The notes below the pieces were generated by a model, which saw only the letters and a list, made by a program, of their open reading frames with translations, did no database searches and was not told the origin of the DNA. Source: Comamonadaceae bacterium (GTDB lineage: Bacteria; Pseudomonadota; Gammaproteobacteria; Burkholderiales; Burkholderiaceae_C). Taken from it: DNA of 64,000 nt. Below, in pieces: positions 18,817 to 27,294 of this stretch (positions are counted from its first letter, which is position 1; every line of letters starts with the position of its first letter). The stretch covers positions 186,001-250,000 of the forward strand of contig JAIYCB010000031.1 of NCBI GenBank assembly GCA_027488215.1. The letters run 5' to 3'. A program made the position numbers and the translations under genes.

Positions 18817-19377
18817 ATGAACTCTGACATCGACTACCGCCTTGCCTTCGACCTGGCGCCCATCGGTCTGGTGCTTTCGCGCAACCGCACCATCGTTGAC
18901 TGCAACCAGCGCGTGTGCGAGATGTTCGGGGTGAGCAAAGATCAATTGATCGGACAAAGTTTTCAGCTGCTTTACCCCAGTGCCGACGAGTTCGAACGCA
19001 CTGGCCAGCGCATCGCCCCCATCCTGAACGCCAAAGGCGTGTATGCCGACGACCGGGTGATGAAACGGGTGGACGGCCGCTTTAAGGGCGAAACCTTCTG
19101 GTGTCATGTGACAGGCCGTGCGCTCAACCGTGACGCACCGCACGAAGCGGGCATCTGGACTTTTGAAGACCTGTCGGCCCGCAAACCCGTGAAAGCCGAG
19201 CTCACCGCCCGCGAACGCGAAGTCGCCGCCCATCTGATGGACGGACTGACCAGCAAGGAGATCGGCCGCTCTTTGGGCATCAGCCACCGCACGGTCGAAA
19301 TCTACCGCGTCAAGCTCATGCGCAAATACCAAGCCTCAGGGGCCGCGGATTTGATTCAAAAGTTGGTGCGAGGTTAG
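18817..19377 (+). CDS. PAS domain-LuxR/FixJ-type HTH transcriptional regulator
   Basis: A 186-residue protein. Residues of about 5-120 form a single PAS domain (LAFDLAPIGLVLSRN, DCNQRVCEMFG), and the C terminus is a LuxR-type HTH with LTAREREVAAHLMDG, TSKEIGRSLGIS and HRTVEIYR. It lacks a receiver domain, so it is not a classical response regulator; the PAS domain may sense a small ligand or redox state. The ATG at 18817 is used, though a GTG two codons earlier is possible. Divergent placement next to scoAB and the palindrome between them suggest it controls that operon. Confidence 0.85.
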   Translation: MNSDIDYRLAFDLAPIGLVLSRNRTIVDCNQRVCEMFGVSKDQLIGQSFQLLYPSADEFERTGQRIAPILNAKGVYADDRVMKRVDGRFKGETFWCHVTGRALNRDAPHEAGIWTFEDLSARKPVKAELTAREREVAAHLMDGLTSKEIGRSLGISHRTVEIYRVKLMRKYQASGAADLIQKLVRG

Positions 19378-19402
19378 GGGGATACCCCTTTGACCGCTCA
19401 GC

Positions 19403-19816
19403 TCAAGTCTTGGGCTCGATCACCTCGGCCGCACACCTGAACGCATCAATCGCCGTCGGAAAACCGCAGTACACAGTGGCGTGCAGCATGAGTTCGCGGA
19501 TTTCTTCGGGTGTGGCGCCATTGGTCAACGCGCCGCGCACATGAGCTTTGAGCTCTTGCTGCTTGCCTTGAGCAGCGAGCATGGCCACAGTGATGAGGCT
19601 ACGGGTTTTGAGATCCAGCCCAGGGCGTTGCCATACGTTGCCCCAAGCGTTGGCCGTGATGAACTCCTGCATGGGCATGGTGTAGTCCGTGGCGGCACCC
19701 AAGGCGCGGTCGACATAAGACGAGCCCATCACCTGAGTGCGGGTTTTCAAGCCAGCCTGAAAAGCATCATCATCAGGGTGGGCTTCGCGGGCTTGTTCAA
19801 TCGGTGTTTGTGACAT
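19403..19816 (-). CDS. carboxymuconolactone decarboxylase family protein
   Basis: A 137-residue protein with the CMD fold pattern: ANAWGNVWQRPGLDLKTRSL near the middle, then LKAHVRGALTNGATPEEI and LMLHATVYCGFPTAIDAF. This is the PcaC-like branch, with the conserved His-x10-Asn region and a single Cys in the YCGFP motif. PcaC converts 4-carboxymuconolactone to the enol-lactone in the protocatechuate pathway, but no other pca genes are here, so the physiological role is open. It is divergent from the AhpD-like gene across about 57 bases. Confidence 0.85.
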   Translation of the reverse strand: MSQTPIEQAREAHPDDDAFQAGLKTRTQVMGSSYVDRALGAATDYTMPMQEFITANAWGNVWQRPGLDLKTRSLITVAMLAAQGKQQELKAHVRGALTNGATPEEIRELMLHATVYCGFPTAIDAFRCAAEVIEPKT

Positions 19817-19873
19817 GACAGGTTCCTTTCAGAGCCATGAGCATAATCAAAACCTTGCCCAACAGGAGACACC

Positions 19874-20482
19874 ATGAGCACACCCCCTACCCCACGCTAT
19901 CCCGCCCCCGAAATCAAGGACTTGCCAGACGACATCAAGGTCAAAGTGCTCGAAGTTCAAGAAAAAGCCGGTTTTGTGCCCAATGTGTTTTTGGCATTTG
20001 CCCGCCGCCCCGCCGAGTGGCGCGCGTTTTTTGCTTACCACGACGCCCTGATGGTGCCCGAGTCGGTGGGGCGCAGCAGTGGCCTGACCAAAGGTGAGCG
20101 GGAGATGATCGTGACCACCACCAGCGCGGCCAACAATTGCCTGTATTGCGTGGTGGCGCACGGCGCGATCTTGCGCATTTACGAGAAAAAACCACTGGTC
20201 GCCGACCAAGTCGCCATCAATTACCGCAAGGCCGACATCAGCCCCCGCCAACGCGCCATGCTGGACTTCGCCATGAAGGTCTGCCAACACTCGGACCAAG
20301 TGGAAGATGTCGACTTTGCCGCCTTGCACGCGCACGGCTTTGACGACGAAGACATCTGGGACATTGCGGCCATCACGGCGTTTTTTGGCCTGAGCAACCG
20401 CATGGCCAGCTTCAGCGGGATGATGCCCAACCCGGAGTTTTACCTGATGGGCCGCGCGCCCAAGCCCAAGCCCGCCGTCTGA
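19874..20482 (+). CDS. AhpD-like peroxidase-related protein
   Basis: A 202-residue all-helical protein of the AhpD/CMD superfamily. The redox motif NCLYCVVAHGA near residue 92 has the C-x2-C-x3-H pattern of alkylhydroperoxidase AhpD. The upstream GFVPNVFLAFARRP and the later FFGLSNRMASF segments match the uncharacterised peroxidase-related family. It probably has peroxidatic or disulfide-exchange activity; the substrate is unknown. Its last 43 bases overlap the 3' end of the convergent TetR gene. Confidence 0.85.
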   Translation: MSTPPTPRYPAPEIKDLPDDIKVKVLEVQEKAGFVPNVFLAFARRPAEWRAFFAYHDALMVPESVGRSSGLTKGEREMIVTTTSAANNCLYCVVAHGAILRIYEKKPLVADQVAINYRKADISPRQRAMLDFAMKVCQHSDQVEDVDFAALHAHGFDDEDIWDIAAITAFFGLSNRMASFSGMMPNPEFYLMGRAPKPKPAV

Positions 20483-21141
20483 GCCTGTCGGGCCAGCAAG
20501 GCCCAGGCCATTTGGGTCAATGCCTCTTCAAAGGCCGGACTTCCCAGCAATGGCGACTTTTCAAGGCTAGCGCTGCGCAAAGTGCCAATCACCGAGCGGG
20601 TCAGCACAAACATTTGGGCGGTGCTGGGCGTTTGCAGGGCCGGGTGATCGATGCGTTCAAAAAACACGGCGAGTCGGTCGGCCACCTGACGCACCGCATT
20701 GGCGGTTTCGTCGGGCTTTTCGAGCGTCCAACCCAATCGGATCAGGGTTTGACTGAGGCCTTTGCCTTTTGCAAAGCCTTGAAGCAAGATTTGAATCGCC
20801 TTGCCCAGCAATTCGCGACCATCCATCTGCTGCACATCGTTGCGGGTTTCCAGTTCACGCAAGTAGCCTTCCAACTCTTTGAGCACCAAGTCCTGCCCGC
20901 GCGCTGCCATGGCCCGCACCAGCATTTCCTTGCTGGGAAAGTATTGGTAAAGGGTCCCAATCGAAAAACCGGCGGCCGCTGCCACCTTGTTGGTGGTCAA
21001 GCCTGTCTCCCCCTCCTTGTCCAAAATCTGAGCAGCGGCCTTGAAAAGGGTTTGAATCGTCTGCTGCGCCCGCACCTGCGTGGGCTGGCGACGCCCTTCT
21101 GGCGAGGCTTGCAGCTTGTTGGCAGGTCGAGATGTGGGCAT
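20440..21141 (-). CDS. TetR-family transcriptional regulator
   Basis: A 233-residue repressor. The N-terminal HTH is clear: AAAQILDKEGETGLTTNKVA, then AAGFSIGTLYQYFPSKEML. The C-terminal ligand domain is typical in length but diverse. The ATG at 21141 follows a natural family start; an upstream start at 21192 would run into the likely operator. It is divergent from a COG3687 hydrolase, and a 29-base inverted repeat lies between them, so autoregulation and control of the hydrolase are likely. Lipid or acyl ligands are plausible from the neighbourhood. Confidence 0.88.
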   Translation of the reverse strand: MPTSRPANKLQASPEGRRQPTQVRAQQTIQTLFKAAAQILDKEGETGLTTNKVAAAAGFSIGTLYQYFPSKEMLVRAMAARGQDLVLKELEGYLRELETRNDVQQMDGRELLGKAIQILLQGFAKGKGLSQTLIRLGWTLEKPDETANAVRQVADRLAVFFERIDHPALQTPSTAQMFVLTRSVIGTLRSASLEKSPLLGSPAFEEALTQMAWALLARQAQTAGLGLGARPIR

Positions 21142-21162
21142 GTGAATGGCCTTGTGTAAATC

Positions 21163-21191
21163 TGAGCAGTTTGCGAGTTGTGAACTGCTCA
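21163..21191. promoter_or_regulatory. inverted repeat, candidate TetR operator
   Basis: tgagcagtt at 21163-21171 and aactgctca at 21183-21191 are an exact 9-base inverted repeat with an 11-base spacer, between the starts of the TetR gene and the divergent hydrolase. The site lies 22-50 bases upstream of the regulator start and about 48 before the hydrolase start, a good place to repress both. Confidence 0.55.
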
Positions 21192-21238
21192 AAAAGCTGA
21201 ATAATGCTCATATTTTGATCGATCTTGGAATTCTCAAC

Positions 21239-22132
21239 ATGAAACCGAGCACAACCGCCTTGCAAGCCCCCACCGATTTGACGGTGCGGCGCCTGTCTGT
21301 CGACCTGTCCAAAGGCTTCTCGCGCCACTGGAACGGTGGCGATGCGTTTTTGACGGCTTATGCCAACGCCCTGTCGATGAGCTTTCCGGTGGGTGAACAG
21401 TCCTTCATTGATGCGGTCAAAAATGGTGCCAAAGCCTTGGCCGACACCCCCGAAAACGCCGATTTGAAAAGCGTGGCCAAAGGCTTCATCGGACAGGAAG
21501 CCACCCACCGCCACCTGCACGGCCTGTACAACGCCCATCTGGAAAAGCAAGGCTTGGTCAACCACTGGGGTCCACGCGCCGAGCGACGCCTAAAAAAAGG
21601 CCGCGAAGAGTTCTTTACCAAGAGTGCCAAAGGGCACCTGCACGAGTTGGCCATCACTGCCGCGTTTGAGCACTACACCTCGATTTTTGGTGACTTGACA
21701 CTTGATCGGATTGATCAGCCTGGCGATTGGTTTGCCAATGCCGAAGAACCCCTGAAAACCCTGTGGCGTTGGCATGCCGCCGAAGAGTCCGAGCACAAAT
21801 GTGTGGCTTTTGACCTTTACCAACGCCTGGGCGGCAACCACGCCTGGCGCATGCGCTGGTTCTGGTACGTGACGATCCAGTTCAGCACCGATGTGTTCCG
21901 CCAGACGGTCAACAACCTCTGGCACGACAAAACCCTGTTCAAGCCCAGCACCTGGTGGTCAGCCAGCAAGTTTTTGTTTGGCCGCCACGGCATGGTCTGG
22001 CGCGTGGCTAAACCGGTTTGGGAGTACACCCGAAAAGACTTTCACCCCCTACAAGTCGGTCACCCAACCCAAGCCAGCGACTGGCTGACCCAACACGCCA
22101 ACCAGTGGACGGCAGTGGGAGCGAAGGCCTAA
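21239..22132 (+). CDS. COG3687 predicted metal-dependent hydrolase
   Basis: A 297-residue protein of the Metal_hydrol family (PF10118). The conserved acidic and histidine clusters are visible: GFIGQEATHRHLHG, then AAFEHYTSIFGD and WHAAEESEHKCVAFD, a pattern like a ferritin-type di-metal helical bundle. The ATG at 21239 is chosen because the segment upstream covers the operator. Several hydrophobic stretches near 210-235 suggest membrane association. Function is unproven in this family; here it is probably controlled by the divergent TetR protein. Confidence 0.82.
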   Translation: MKPSTTALQAPTDLTVRRLSVDLSKGFSRHWNGGDAFLTAYANALSMSFPVGEQSFIDAVKNGAKALADTPENADLKSVAKGFIGQEATHRHLHGLYNAHLEKQGLVNHWGPRAERRLKKGREEFFTKSAKGHLHELAITAAFEHYTSIFGDLTLDRIDQPGDWFANAEEPLKTLWRWHAAEESEHKCVAFDLYQRLGGNHAWRMRWFWYVTIQFSTDVFRQTVNNLWHDKTLFKPSTWWSASKFLFGRHGMVWRVAKPVWEYTRKDFHPLQVGHPTQASDWLTQHANQWTAVGAKA

Positions 22133-22163
22133 GACGCTCAGCCGGGTATTTCCGGGGCTCGCG

Positions 22164-22586
22164 CTATGGCGAGACTTTTTCGCGCACCCAATCAGGCAAA
22201 GTCACCGCTTTTTGCTGCAGAAAATTCACCCAAATGGTGGTGGCCCCCCCTGCAGCATCCACTCGCCCCGGTTGGTCCACCCGCTCCAGCGTGCACCAGC
22301 TTTCAAATGTTGTGCGTCCCGGATCACTCACAAACATCTTGGCGAGGATGTCACCTGGGTACTCCAACTGTTTGTAGAAGTTGCAAAACGCATTGACGAT
22401 CACCGGGCCCTCACCTTTCGGATTCGGAAGGATGCCGATCTTGTCAAACCAGTCAATGCGGGTGCTTTCCATGTACCTAAAGTACACCGTGTTGTTGACA
22501 TGGCCCATGGCGTCCATGTCACCCCACCGGATGGGGATAACCAGTTGATGCACCAATTTCTTGTGTTCGGGCAGTTCCAACTTCAT
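22164..22586 (-). CDS. acyl-CoA thioesterase, 4HBT hotdog family
   Basis: A 140-residue hotdog-fold protein with the 4-hydroxybenzoyl-CoA thioesterase signature RWGDMDAMGHVNNTVYFRY near residue 20; the aspartate is the usual catalytic residue. It hydrolyses acyl-CoA thioesters, probably of medium or aromatic chain. The gene starts 11 bases after the SDR stop, so the two are one operon. Nothing in the sequence fixes the acyl chain. Confidence 0.9.
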   Translation of the reverse strand: MKLELPEHKKLVHQLVIPIRWGDMDAMGHVNNTVYFRYMESTRIDWFDKIGILPNPKGEGPVIVNAFCNFYKQLEYPGDILAKMFVSDPGRTTFESWCTLERVDQPGRVDAAGGATTIWVNFLQQKAVTLPDWVREKVSP

Positions 22587-22597
22587 GGCTCAAGCCC

Positions 22598-23380
22598 TCA
22601 GACCGCAAAACCATCGTCGGCTGCAATGACCGCGCCATTGATGAAGTGGCTCTGATCGCTGGCGAGCAGCATCAACAGGGCGTCCAGGTCCTGAGGCTGC
22701 CCCACCCGCTTGCGTGGCAGCATGCTGATGAGTTTTTGACCTTGCTCGGTTGCCCAGTGATGGTGGTTGATTTCCGTATCAATGTAGCCCGGGCAGATGG
22801 CGTTGACGTTGATGCCAAAGCGGCCCCACTCCACCGCAAAAGCCTTGGTCATCTGAATGACGGCGGCTTTGCTCATGCAGTAGACACCGATTTGCGGCAA
22901 CACTTTCAGCCCCGCCATCGAAGCGATGTTGATGATCCGCCCGCCTGTGAAGCTGCCCGGTGCAGCGCCTTTGGCTCGGGCCAGCATGCGCTTGCCCACC
23001 TCTTGCGCCACAAAAAATGCGCCCCGAACATTGGTGTCCATGATGAAGTCATAGTCCTCCTCGGACACATCCTGAATGCGCTGGGTGGTGCTCACGCCCG
23101 AGTTGTTCACCAAAATGTCAATGCTGCCCATTTCGGTTTCGGCATGGGCCACCGCTGCGGCGATGCTGTGGCGGTCGGTCACATCCATCGCCACCACATG
23201 GGCATCACCGCCCGCAGCTTCGATTTCGGCGCGCAGGTCTTTGAGTTTTTCGATACGGCGGCTCGCCAATACCACGCCCGCACCTGCGGCCGCCAAGGTT
23301 TTGGCAAATTGCGCCCCCAAGCCGCTCGACGCCCCAGTGACCAAGGCCACCCGACCGGACAAATCGATTTCATAAGCCAT
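22598..23380 (-). CDS. short-chain dehydrogenase/reductase
   Basis: A 260-residue classical SDR with TGASSGLG near residue 15 (cofactor), NNSG near 91, the catalytic serine in NIASMAG and the YCMSK catalytic pair near 168. The absence of a basic residue in the glycine loop and the ASRR segment suggest NADP use. It is cotranscribed with the thioesterase and faces ETF-quinone oxidoreductase, consistent with fatty-acid or beta-oxidation side chemistry. The exact substrate is unknown. Confidence 0.9.
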   Translation of the reverse strand: MAYEIDLSGRVALVTGASSGLGAQFAKTLAAAGAGVVLASRRIEKLKDLRAEIEAAGGDAHVVAMDVTDRHSIAAAVAHAETEMGSIDILVNNSGVSTTQRIQDVSEEDYDFIMDTNVRGAFFVAQEVGKRMLARAKGAAPGSFTGGRIINIASMAGLKVLPQIGVYCMSKAAVIQMTKAFAVEWGRFGINVNAICPGYIDTEINHHHWATEQGQKLISMLPRKRVGQPQDLDALLMLLASDQSHFINGAVIAADDGFAV

Positions 23381-23416
23381 GACAACTCCTTCAGTGTTTT
23401 GGGCTCAGTGGATACC

Positions 23417-23434
23417 CACAATGACGCCATTGTG
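23417..23434. promoter_or_regulatory. CACAATG/CATTGTG palindrome between SDR and ETF-QO genes
   Basis: cacaatg, spacer acgc, cattgtg forms an exact 7-base inverted repeat in the 150-base divergent region, 37 bases upstream of the SDR start. It is a candidate operator; no regulator is adjacent and the effect is unknown. Confidence 0.4.
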
Positions 23435-23530
23435 CGTGGGAAGCGCTTGTTGGCCGCATAAAATGAGTCACACGCCCGACACTCTGTTTTCGGGCCTTTG
23501 TTTTGACCACTTTCCCTAGAAGAGACGTTC

Positions 23531-25222
23531 ATGAGCCCCGAAGACATCCTCAGCACCTACGGTCCCCGCGAATCCATGGAATACGACGTCGTCGTGGTCG
23601 GCGGTGGCCCTGCTGGCCTGTCCACTGCGATTCGCCTCAAGCAAATGGCCGCTGAAAAAGGTCAGGACGTTTCGGTCGTCGTGCTGGAAAAAGGCGGCGA
23701 GCCCGGCGCGCACATCCTGTCGGGCGCCATCATGGACCCCAAGGCCCTGACGGAGCTCTTTCCCAACTGGAAAGAAATGGGTGCCCCGCTCAACCAGCCC
23801 GTGACCGACGACGCCTGGAGCTTTCTGTCTGAGACCGGCGCTACGCGTACCCCCGGCATCTTCTTGCCCGAGTGCGCACAAAACCACGGCAACTACATCA
23901 TCAGCCTCTCCAATTTCACCCGCTGGCTGGGCCAGCAGGCCGAAAACTTGGGCGTGGAAATCTTCCCGGGCTTCACCGCTGCCGAAGTGCTCTACAACGA
24001 AGACGGCTCCGTCAAAGGCGTGGCCACCGGGAACATGGGCGTGGGCAAGGACGGCGAGCCGACCGAGAACTTCCAGCTGGGCATGGAACTTCATGCCAAG
24101 TACACCGTGTTTGCCGAAGGCGCACGCGGCCACCTGGGCAAACAGCTGATCGCCAAATACAAACTGGACGAAGGCCGTGACCCGCAAACCTACGGCATCG
24201 GCATCAAGGAAGTCTGGGAAATCGATCCCTCACGCCACACGCCCGGCTTTGTGATGCACACCGCCGGCTGGCCCATGAACAACGACACCTACGGTGGCGC
24301 CTTCATGTACCACATGGAAGACAACAAGATCGCCATCGGCTACGTGGTCGGTCTGGACTACGCCAACCCCTGGCTCAGCCCCTTTGAAGAGTTCCAGCGC
24401 TGGAAAACCCACAACAACATCAAGTGGTACTTCACCAACGACAAAGGTGAAGTGAATGCCAAACGCATCGGCTACGGTGCCCGCGCCATCACCGCAGGCG
24501 GCCTGATGAGCCTGCCCAAGACCGTATTCCCCGGTGGCGCGCTGGTTGGGTGTGATGCTGGTTACCTGAATGTGAGCCGCATCAAGGGCAGCCACGCCGC
24601 CATCAAAACCGGCATGCTGGCCGCCGAGGCCGCCTACGATGCGCTGATGGCTGGTCGTCAACATGACGTGCTGAACGCCTACCCTGAGGCCTTTGAAGCC
24701 AGCTGGCTCTACACCGAGCTCAACAAGTCTCGCAATTTCAAGACCTGGTTCAAAAAGGGCCTGACCGTGGCGACTTTGATGAACGGCTTTGAGCAGTTCG
24801 TGCTGCGCGGCCACATTCCGTGGACGCTGCGCCGCGACAAAGCCGACCACACCTATTTGAAGCCTGCGGCCGATTGCCCCAAGATTGACTACCCCAAGCC
24901 CGACGGCAAGCTGACCTTTGATCGACTCTCCAGCGTGTTCATCAGCAACACCAACCACGAAGAAAACCAGCCCGCCCACCTGACGCTCAAGGACGCCTCG
25001 GTGCCCGTGGGCATCAACCTGGCCAAATTTGGCGGACCTGAAAGCCGCTACTGCCCCGCCGGTGTCTATGAATACGTCAAGAACGAAGACAACAGCGACC
25101 GCCTGCAAATCAATGCGCAGAACTGCGTGCACTGCAAGACCTGCGACATCAAGGACCCCACCCAGAACATCGTCTGGGTCACCCCCGAGGGCGGTGGCGG
25201 ACCCAATTACACGGGGATGTGA
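23531..25222 (+). CDS. electron transfer flavoprotein-ubiquinone oxidoreductase
   Basis: A 563-residue ETF-QO. The FAD motif VVVGGGPAGLSTAIRL is near residue 23; the C-terminal 4Fe-4S ferredoxin-like domain has CPAGVYEY and then NCVHCKTCDIKDPTQN near 530, ending GGGGPNYTGM as in the family. It passes electrons from ETF, reduced by acyl-CoA dehydrogenases, to the quinone pool at the inner membrane. It stands alone and agrees with the fatty-acid context of the surrounding genes. Confidence 0.97.
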   Translation: MSPEDILSTYGPRESMEYDVVVVGGGPAGLSTAIRLKQMAAEKGQDVSVVVLEKGGEPGAHILSGAIMDPKALTELFPNWKEMGAPLNQPVTDDAWSFLSETGATRTPGIFLPECAQNHGNYIISLSNFTRWLGQQAENLGVEIFPGFTAAEVLYNEDGSVKGVATGNMGVGKDGEPTENFQLGMELHAKYTVFAEGARGHLGKQLIAKYKLDEGRDPQTYGIGIKEVWEIDPSRHTPGFVMHTAGWPMNNDTYGGAFMYHMEDNKIAIGYVVGLDYANPWLSPFEEFQRWKTHNNIKWYFTNDKGEVNAKRIGYGARAITAGGLMSLPKTVFPGGALVGCDAGYLNVSRIKGSHAAIKTGMLAAEAAYDALMAGRQHDVLNAYPEAFEASWLYTELNKSRNFKTWFKKGLTVATLMNGFEQFVLRGHIPWTLRRDKADHTYLKPAADCPKIDYPKPDGKLTFDRLSSVFISNTNHEENQPAHLTLKDASVPVGINLAKFGGPESRYCPAGVYEYVKNEDNSDRLQINAQNCVHCKTCDIKDPTQNIVWVTPEGGGGPNYTGM

Positions 25223-25233
25223 AAGAAAACGGC

Positions 25234-26016
25234 TCAATCCACCCCAGTGGATTGGATGCCCTGAATCAACTGACCAAAGGCTTGCTGCAGCAAGGCGGTG
25301 TCTGTGCCTGCGGCAAGCAGGGTGTAGCCCATACCTTTGGCCCGCTCAATCCAGGTCGCATCGGTAGCCATGAACCCGGCGACCTTGCCATGCTTTCTGG
25401 CCACTTTCGCCACATGGGTCATGGCTTCGCTGAACTTTGGATGGTCAAACTGGCCGGGAATGCCCATGAAATTGGACAAATCAAAGTGCCCCACCCATAA
25501 AACATCCACCCCATCGACAGCGGCAATTTCTTCGACATTTTGCAGCCCCTTTTCTGTTTCGATCTGTGCAATCAGCAAAGTTCGATCGTGGTATCGGCGC
25601 ATTTTTTCAACCACATCTCCGCCTTGGTAATCGCATTGCGCAAATCCAAACGCTGCGCCCCTGCGACCCAGCCCGGGATAGCGGCAAGCCTGGGCCAAAC
25701 GCTCGGCTTGAGCCCGGTCCTCCACCATCGGAACCATCACCCCGCGCGCACCAATGTCCAAGGCACGTGCAATCCAGGTGTACTCACCGGTGGGTACACG
25801 CACCATGGGCTCGATGGGCAAACCCCGGCAAGTTGAAAACAACCATTTCAGGGTCTCAAAACCCAAACCGGTGTGCTCCATGTCATAGATGGCAAATCGG
25901 GCTCTTGAATTGGCCAATATGCGAGAAATGCCCGGTGTGAAAAATTCAAAAACCATGGCACCGGCGACAGTCTGGCCAGACAAAATGGTTTGCTTCAGTG
26001 GCTGCTCTGTGGTCAT
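25234..26016 (-). CDS. HpcH/HpaI-family class II aldolase
   Basis: A 260-residue metal-dependent aldolase. Visible family features are DMEHTGL near residue 47 (catalytic His), RVPTGEYTWIARALDIGARG, the metal glutamate in QIETEKGL near 153 and the metal aspartate in VGHFDLS near 179. It cleaves 4-hydroxy-2-oxo acids to pyruvate and an aldehyde, in either direction. It starts 33 bases after the D-2-hydroxyacid dehydrogenase stop, so both are one operon, divergent from a TRAP transporter. The natural substrate may be what the transporter imports. Confidence 0.88.
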   Translation of the reverse strand: MTTEQPLKQTILSGQTVAGAMVFEFFTPGISRILANSRARFAIYDMEHTGLGFETLKWLFSTCRGLPIEPMVRVPTGEYTWIARALDIGARGVMVPMVEDRAQAERLAQACRYPGLGRRGAAFGFAQCDYQGGDVVEKMRRYHDRTLLIAQIETEKGLQNVEEIAAVDGVDVLWVGHFDLSNFMGIPGQFDHPKFSEAMTHVAKVARKHGKVAGFMATDATWIERAKGMGYTLLAAGTDTALLQQAFGQLIQGIQSTGVD

Positions 26017-26049
26017 GTGAATCCTTGTTCAAGTTAAGGGGGCTGCTGA

Positions 26050-27042
26050 TCAGGCGGTCACAACATGCGGCGGCTTTTTCCCATGCATGACATCAACGAC
26101 GGCCTTGAAAGCACTTTCGGCCAAGCCCTGCATGCATTCATCGGTAAAGCAAATGCCATGGGGCGTCACCACCACGTTGTCCAACTGCAGCAAGGGGTTG
26201 TCAGCAGGTGTTGGCTCCACCTCGAAAACGTCCAAACCTGCCCCAGCAATTTTTTTCTCCACCAATGCCTGATAAAGCGCTGACTCATCCACGATGGGAC
26301 CCCGGGCCGTATTGATGAGGTAAGCCGTTTTTTTCATCAAGGACAACTTGCTCGCATTGACCAAACCACGCGTCGATGCATTCAAAGGGCAATTCACTGT
26401 CAAAAAATCCGCGTTGCGAAACAGGGTGTCCAAATCCACCAACTGCACCCCAAGCGCAGCCATTTGCATGGGATCGGCGTAAGGATCGTGAGCGATGAAT
26501 GTCATGTCAAATGGTTTGGCCAGACGAAACATCTCGGCTCCGATGTTGCCCACCCCCAAAGAACCCAGGGTACGACCGGTCAAGCCTGTGCCAATGTGAT
26601 CGGATTTCTCTGCCCAGCGGCCCGCACGCGTCAAACGGTCCTTGATGCCCACTTTGTGCGCCAGCATCAGCATGAATGTGATGGCAGAAACGGCAACCGG
26701 GCGACGAACGCCATCGGGCGCAATGGTCAGAAGAATGCCTGCCTTCTGACAAGTCGGGACATCGATGGTGTCGTAACCCACACCAAAACGTGCAATCACT
26801 TTCAACCGGGGCTTCTCTGGCCCCAAGCTTTCAGGCGTGAAGTGCGTCAGCATGGCGCATATCGCGTCATATCGCGCGGCATGTTCTGGGCGAATGGCTG
26901 GCGTCTCTTCCATGTATTCCCAAACCAATCCGGGTTGATTGAGAAACTCAAAAACCGCCTGCCCAAAGATGGGCTGTCCATTGCTTGTCAGCACATCACG
27001 CGTGATGCCGACACGAAAAGTACCCGAATCAAAGTCATTCAT
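26050..27042 (-). CDS. D-isomer 2-hydroxyacid dehydrogenase
   Basis: A 330-residue NAD-dependent dehydrogenase. The Rossmann motif LGVGNIGAEMF, the substrate arginine in NTARGPIVDE, the glutamate in GLDVFEVEP and the catalytic histidine in VVTPHGICF are all present. The ATG at 27042 is chosen over one 15 codons upstream because the family core starts soon after. It interconverts 2-oxo and D-2-hydroxy acids, probably a hydroxypyruvate/glyoxylate-like or phosphoglycerate-like branch. It is the first gene of the minus-strand operon with the aldolase. Confidence 0.9.
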   Translation of the reverse strand: MNDFDSGTFRVGITRDVLTSNGQPIFGQAVFEFLNQPGLVWEYMEETPAIRPEHAARYDAICAMLTHFTPESLGPEKPRLKVIARFGVGYDTIDVPTCQKAGILLTIAPDGVRRPVAVSAITFMLMLAHKVGIKDRLTRAGRWAEKSDHIGTGLTGRTLGSLGVGNIGAEMFRLAKPFDMTFIAHDPYADPMQMAALGVQLVDLDTLFRNADFLTVNCPLNASTRGLVNASKLSLMKKTAYLINTARGPIVDESALYQALVEKKIAGAGLDVFEVEPTPADNPLLQLDNVVVTPHGICFTDECMQGLAESAFKAVVDVMHGKKPPHVVTA

Positions 27043-27294
27043 AGCTGCACCTGTGGAAGGAAAAATGGGGAGTTGCCCATCGAACAATCAGCCCTCATTG
27101 AACCCGCACCCTGACGCTTGTCAAGTGATTCGGTGACGTGTTTGTCGTCTTTGAATCGAAACGATGACTTTGACAAATTTGCTGAAAAAACCTCTCGAAA
27201 ACCCGAATGGCGTCTGAATACATCAACTCCATAATCCCCTTTCAGAAAAAGTTATTTCAGCTTTGTCTACATCCACCCATTGAGGAGTCAACCC

